A DNA stretch of 8,052 nucleotides from Bordetella parapertussis (lineage in GTDB: Bacteria; Pseudomonadota; Gammaproteobacteria; Burkholderiales; Burkholderiaceae_B), in NCBI GenBank assembly GCA_945882005.1, contig CAMCWG010000130.1, positions 1 through 8,052 on the forward strand, given 5' to 3'. Numbering within the stretch: the first letter of the stretch is position 1; every line of letters begins with the position of its first letter. The notes beneath the pieces were generated by a model, which searched no databases, was not told the origin of the DNA, and saw only the letters and a program-made list of their open reading frames with translations. Shown here in pieces: positions 6,702 to 8,052 of this stretch. The position numbers and the translations under genes were made by a program.

Positions 6702-8052
6702 ATGCCAAACCGCCGCCCAATCTGCGCCCTTCCCGACTTACTGATCAGCCAAATTGCAGCTGGCGAAGTCATCGAGCGACCCGCTTCTGTCCTGAAGGAG
6801 CTCGTAGAGAATGCGGTCGATGCGGGTGCGCAATCGGTCGAAATTCGTCTCGAAGCCGGCGGCATCCGACGCATCGCAGTTATTGATGATGGCGTTGGCA
6901 TCCCGCCAGATGAGCTTGCGCTTGCCTTGACGCGTCATGCGACGAGCAAAATCATTTCTCTCGATGCACTCGAATCTGTGCACTCAATGGGTTTCAGAGG
7001 CGAAGCGCTCGCCTCAATTGCTGCTGTCTCGCAACTCACACTGATTTCTCGCACGCGTGATGCTGATCACGCATGGAGCCTCGCACCAGGAAGCGCGAGC
7101 CCAGTTGCTGCGGCTGGCGCCCAGGGCACAACAGTCGAGGTGAAATATCTGTTTGATGCAGTCCCAGCAAGGCGTAAATTTCTGCGTGCCGAACCAACCG
7201 AGTTCGGGCACTGTATCGATGCAATAGAACGTATTGCACTGGCCTTTCCCGAAGTCAGCTTTCGGGTGTTTCACAATGACCGCGCGGTACGGCAGTGGTT
7301 GCCCGCCTCCGCGCTCAAGCGCATCAGCGATGTATTGGGCGACGAATTTAATGAACACGGCATCGAGGTCAATGCCGAAAGCGGTCCGATATCATTACTG
7401 GGCGTCATTACACGTCCGACTGCGGCGCGCGCCCGCGCTGATCGTCAATTCCTTTTTGTGAACGGTCGTCATGTACGCGACCGCACGGTCTCACATGCAA
7501 TACGTAGCGCTTACGCCGACGTACTCCACGGTGACCGCCAACCCGCCTTCGTCTTATTTTTGCAGATCGACCCAACCGCTGTTGATGTCAACGTACACCC
7601 AGCCAAGCACGAGGTACGCTTTCGCGATACCGGCGCAGTGCACCGCTTTGTCTCGCACACGGTGACACAGGCCTTATCCGGCACAGCGGGCGCACATCAA
7701 GTCGACGCCGTGAGCACAACGAACCAAAGTGGACAGTCTTGGTCGCCCGGTAGCGGCTTCGTTGGCGCACCAAACACAGCGCGACCTTATTCGTCATCCC
7801 CTTCACAGTCCCAGCCAACTTGGCAACAAGGTTCACAGTCCGCCCTGCATCTCCGAGAGCCCACCGGCACCTCTGGCGGCCTGCGCGCTTGGGAAACGCT
7901 CTACCAACCAGCAGCGCAAGATGTTGCCACCTGGCCATTGGGTCGCGCTTTGGCTCAGGTGCATGGCATCTATATCTTGTCCCAGACAAGTTCCGGTCTT
8001 GCTCTGATCGACATGCATGCAGCGCATGAACGTGTCGTCTACGAGCAGCTTA
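6702..8052 (+). CDS. mutL: DNA mismatch repair protein MutL, C-terminus cut by window edge
   Basis: The frame stays open from ATG 6702 to the right edge (450 codons of a usual 600-650). The GHKL ATPase motifs are intact. [21 protein letters not shown] holds the general-base Glu33 and the Mg-binding Asn37. IDDGVGI follows with Asp62, then TRHATSKI (77-84) and GFRGEAL (98-104). The second N-terminal subdomain shows [30 protein letters not shown] and [15 protein letters not shown] Ser/Gln/Pro/Thr-rich linker (about 345-411) leads to the dimerisation domain, where [12 protein letters not shown] (437-448) fits the DQHA(x)2E(x)4E endonuclease motif with Met for Gln. MutL links MutS mismatch recognition to strand removal; this motif implies a nicking MutL as in bacteria without MutH. 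The remaining endonuclease-site motifs and the clamp-binding motif expected in the C-terminal domain are not visible in this fragment. Confidence 0.97.
   Translation, partial: MPNRRPICALPDLLISQIAAGEVIERPASVLKELVENAVDAGAQSVEIRLEAGGIRRIAVIDDGVGIPPDELALALTRHATSKIISLDALESVHSMGFRGEALASIAAVSQLTLISRTRDADHAWSLAPGSASPVAAAGAQGTTVEVKYLFDAVPARRKFLRAEPTEFGHCIDAIERIALAFPEVSFRVFHNDRAVRQWLPASALKRISDVLGDEFNEHGIEVNAESGPISLLGVITRPTAARARADRQFLFVNGRHVRDRTVSHAIRSAYADVLHGDRQPAFVLFLQIDPTAVDVNVHPAKHEVRFRDTGAVHRFVSHTVTQALSGTAGAHQVDAVSTTNQSGQSWSPGSGFVGAPNTARPYSSSPSQSQPTWQQGSQSALHLREPTGTSGGLRAWETLYQPAAQDVATWPLGRALAQVHGIYILSQTSSGLALIDMHAAHERVVYEQL

Noticed and set aside
6738..7358. Minus-strand frames of 81 and 114 codons opposite mutL
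   Set aside because: They lie across the conserved MutL ATPase domain in antisense and have no recognisable motif.

Overview
The window looks like ordinary chromosomal housekeeping DNA from a betaproteobacterium, most likely Burkholderiales and probably near the Alcaligenaceae (Bordetella/Achromobacter-like). I base this on the tsaE-amiC-mutL order, the Bordetella-like wording of the MutL N-terminus, a MutL with an endonuclease motif (as in organisms without MutH), and moderately GC-rich DNA. The taxonomic call is inference from protein features, not from a database search.

Two gene blocks diverge from a 124-bp spacer at 4665-4788. The leftward block, read on the minus strand from 4664 down to base 1, holds xerD, a tRNA-Arg(CCU), a 12-helix MFS transporter, a 47-residue single-span membrane ORF, and the first 737 codons of a large AddB/RecB-like PD-(D/E)XK nuclease ('probable DNA repair protein' family). 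The nuclease runs off the left edge before its catalytic Asp and Lys. Spacing is tight throughout (42, 28, 15 and 10 bp) and I see no terminator between the genes, so read-through transcription is plausible.

The rightward block, 4789 to 8052, holds tsaE (tRNA t6A modification ATPase), amiC (Tat-exported periplasmic amidase, overlapping tsaE by 58 bp) and mutL (mismatch repair, cut by the right edge just after its DMHA(x)2E(x)4E endonuclease motif). TsaE, AmiC and MutL act in unrelated processes; their linkage is the conserved proteobacterial tsaE-ami-mutL cluster.

I found no CRISPR array, insertion sequence, toxin-antitoxin pair, defence locus or prophage. I do not see a new multi-gene system here. 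The least explained item is the small membrane ORF at 2224-2367, which has a good ribosome-binding site and sits between the transporter and the nuclease. Other points worth checking are an Asn in the nuclease where AddB-type enzymes have an iron-sulfur Cys, an AT-rich rare-codon island inside tsaE, and an A8 tract in the transporter.
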